Positions 61,947 through 64,000 of a stretch of DNA of 64,000 nucleotides are shown here, piece after piece. Where the stretch lies: the NCBI GenBank assembly GCA_000727475.1, contig KL647315.1:174264-238263 (forward strand). Direction: 5' to 3'. Under the pieces are notes generated by a model, which searched no databases, was not told where the DNA came from, and worked only from the letters and a program-made list of their open reading frames with translations. The stretch comes from Sarcocystis neurona. Its lineage: Eukaryota; Apicomplexa; Conoidasida; Eucoccidiorida; Sarcocystidae. The translations under genes were made by a program, and so were the position numbers. Position 1 is the stretch's first letter. The number at the start of each line of letters is the position of its first letter.

Positions 61947-63719
61947 ATGGGCCGTCTGACAAAAGGACAGTGGAGGCCTGCCTGTTTGTGGACGGTCGCG
62001 TTGAGCATTGTACTCATCAGTCGGCTCCTAGGAGTGGCAGCGTTTCAGCCATGGAGAACCCTGTACACGTCGCGTTGGAGTCTTTTTCCCAGTCGCAGGG
62101 GCAGAAGCGTGAATTTGACGGCAAGTCTCGAACCGCAGGCGGCGGTTACCTTGACAGGGAGTCCAGGCGTCTCCCAGATACAAACGGACAATGTTCAAAG
62201 TACGCTGATGCAGCTGCAGCACTTGTTTATGTACTGTAGGACTGCGGATGAATCTTTGCAGCCATGAACACGACCAGTTCTGAAATGTAGGACATTATAT
62301 TTTACTTCCTACACTCCATGCATGAGGCACACTGAATTTGTGCGCTACCCCAGAGTTAGGGTTGTTTCGTAGGCTTCTCGAGTGTCGCCAGCATGCATCT
62401 GCTAATCAAGTCCGTCTCCTGACTCGAGCACCGTTTTCGGCTATGCGCCACAAGCCGCTTCTGACGATCGCCAGCACAAAGGATAGATGCAGTGGATGCA
62501 CAATGACGATAGCTGTGGTCTCACAAGGACTTCGTTTGCTGTGGGAAAAGTAGGAGATATTTGCCAGGGGAAACACGCTCTGTCTGAGAGTAGCCGCGGT
62601 ACGTGAAACATCGAGCACTAGCGAACTCTTCAATTTGTCGCAGGATATTCACGTAAATCACAGTCTACCGATGGTCGGACTGTCGCTCGATGCAAAGGAG
62701 GCAGCGCACGTGATGGGTAGCAACTGTTTACCGTCAGAGCCGTAGCAGCAAGGTGACACCTCGAATACTACTCTACAAGAAGCTTGTAGTAGTCGTCGCG
62801 TCATTCACTGAGACGTCAGCTTGCCAGCTACCAGGACACATTGTCCACCTTCGCGGTGTCTACTTCGACCATGAAATACTAGTTGTTTACGCTCAGCACA
62901 ACCCACAGTCCGCAATATTCTTTTGTCGGCATATGAGCGGGCACGTTGTGTAGACTCGTTATACTGCGTGCGATTCCTCGGTATCGAAGACGTACATCAC
63001 GTCATCTGCCATTTAGCGTTGACGTGTCGCTTACTTGTGCTTGTCGTGCAGCATTCGAAGCATACGAGGGCACTGTGCTGAGTCTGAACTGCGGAGCCCA
63101 GTTCATTGCCGTCAAAACGGCTCGCTGGTTTAGCAACAACAACGCATGTAGCGCCACTCGGGACTGCTCGGAGCAGCTGAAATTATTATGTGAGTGATAA
63201 GCATACTACAAGAGTGCTGGCTGGCTGGATTCGAAGCCTTACAGCAATATTGTACACCCAATGGTAGGCTTTCGCGATAGGGTGGTGTTGACTCAAGTGA
63301 TACTACAGGGGCCTTACTGGGGGCGGCGGTGCCCACACGTGGGCAACCAACAGGAAAAATTTCTTGCTTTCGAATCAATCGCAGGTGTGCACGTATATAT
63401 CTGAAGGTAATAGCGCAGACCCCGCCTCGCATTTACGACAGCGAATTGAACTGGCGAGCACGATTTTGTCATCGGGGGCGTGCGCCACCAGGTCTGCTGG
63501 TGTGCGCAGATAGACCCGTGCGGTGCGAAATGTGTAAAAAAACGTTATTCAACATTGTACGGTCTTGGCTTGTACTTGCGTCAGCGCGCATTTGGTTTAT
63601 TGTTACTCTTTCTGGCAGTACTAGTTGGCATGTACTGTGCGAACAGGCAACTCCCGGTTCAGCTGCAGGGTCGTTCCCACCGCCAAAGAAACCACCACCG
63701 AGGCCTCCGGATTGTCTAA
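61947..63719 (+). CDS. Candidate secreted/type I membrane protein with SUEL (galactose-lectin)-like domain
   Basis: Proposed exons 61947-62199, 63052-63193, 63309-63384 and 63510-63719 join in phase to 226 residues. The N-terminus has a basic start and a hydrophobic run (WTVALSIVLISRLLGVAAF), a likely signal peptide. After a Ser/Arg-rich linker comes a pattern close to the SUEL/Gal_Lectin family: EGTVLSLNCGAQFIAVKTAR, two Cys (ACSATRDCS), LKLLCEG, then IDPCG with KKRYSTLY. The usual YGR and one Cys are missing. A transmembrane span (FGLLLLFLAVLVGMY) and a short basic tail (RQRNHHRGLRIV) end the protein. This layout suits a micronemal or surface adhesin, which is inference. The exon 1 donor (CAAA|GTACGC) is uncertain; ACT|GTAGGA 40 bp on also fits. 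The Arg/Ser-rich linker could instead be a plastid transit peptide of a different gene. Confidence 0.42.
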
Positions 63720-64000
63720 TGTATACGTACGTGCCATTTTCGCAGTGTGGATCGGCGTAACTACTTGCAGTCAAAGGAGCTGTTGCTCTGCTCCAGTCAC
63801 AGGTGTCATGGTAGCTGCTGTGTCATGCACACTATCATAGAGCGGTTAGACCCGGTTGGTTGCTTTTCACACGGTACATATCAAATTACTATTCTTCTTC
63901 TTCCTGAAGTCCGTTTCCTTTCTTACGCTGCAGTGCGGGGATTTGTGCAGCATGACTCTCAACGCGCAGCGGCTTCTACGGGGGGAATACGAATGTAAGT
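63720..64000. other. 3' flank, nothing recognised
   Basis: The frame ending at 63760 carries a proline-rich piece (FPPPKKPPPRPP) in another phase over the last exon of the preceding candidate, an alternative C-terminus if splicing differs. The rest shows no feature. Confidence 0.35.

Noticed and set aside
62643..62720. Open plus segment after a good acceptor (TTTGTCGCAG), ending at GATGG|GTAGCA
   Set aside because: Could be an extra exon of the lectin-like candidate, but its end phase does not fit the next exon and no domain is seen.

Overview
This looks like nuclear DNA of an apicomplexan coccidian, most likely Eimeria or a close relative. Four things suggest this: (1) multi-exon genes with GT-AG introns; (2) proteins interrupted by Ala/Gln/Ser/Gly-rich runs encoded by CAG/GCA triplets; (3) blocks saturated with (TA)n, (GTATAT)n, (ACATAT)n and CTG/CAG repeats alternating with repeat-poor blocks; (4) a papain-family cathepsin C and a eukaryotic Trm1 with the expected motifs. 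Species is inferred, not proven. I found no tRNA, rRNA, CRISPR array, insertion sequence or viral element.

Region by region. 0-10 kb is repeat-rich: a 157-bp satellite at the left edge, long CTG/CAG tracts with open frames on both strands, and a few weak exon candidates. 10.7-20.1 kb (+) holds a five-exon gene for a 224-residue protein joining an RIIa/DPY-30-type dimerisation segment to a SAM-like domain. 20.1-23.0 kb is repeat-poor with no firm gene. 23.1-27.4 kb (+) holds a 16-exon cathepsin C / dipeptidyl peptidase I gene, 605 residues, complete with catalytic Cys, His and Asn. 27.4-30.5 kb lies between two convergent genes. 30.5-49.7 kb (-) is a single 19-kb gene for TRM1 (tRNA guanine-26 N2,N2-dimethyltransferase): ten exons, 2.76 kb of coding sequence, introns packed with microsatellites. 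51.8-53.3 kb (+) is a possible small six-exon gene of unknown function. 56.0-58.3 kb (+) is a three-exon cold-shock-domain / glycine-rich RNA-binding protein. 61.9-63.7 kb (+) is a candidate four-exon secreted/type I membrane protein with a galactose-lectin (SUEL)-like cysteine pattern.

The genes are independent housekeeping or stage-related genes and do not form a pathway. Intron size follows repeat content: genes in the repeat-rich blocks (RIIa-SAM, TRM1) have 0.8-3.1 kb introns, while cathepsin C has introns of about 60-500 bp.

Exon boundaries were read by eye from open frame, GT/AG (once GC/AG) sites, phase agreement and remembered family motifs. The reading frame closes exactly over all exons for all six models, but no transcript data were available. 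Confidence is high for TRM1, cathepsin C and the cold-shock protein, fair for RIIa-SAM, and low to moderate for the other two.
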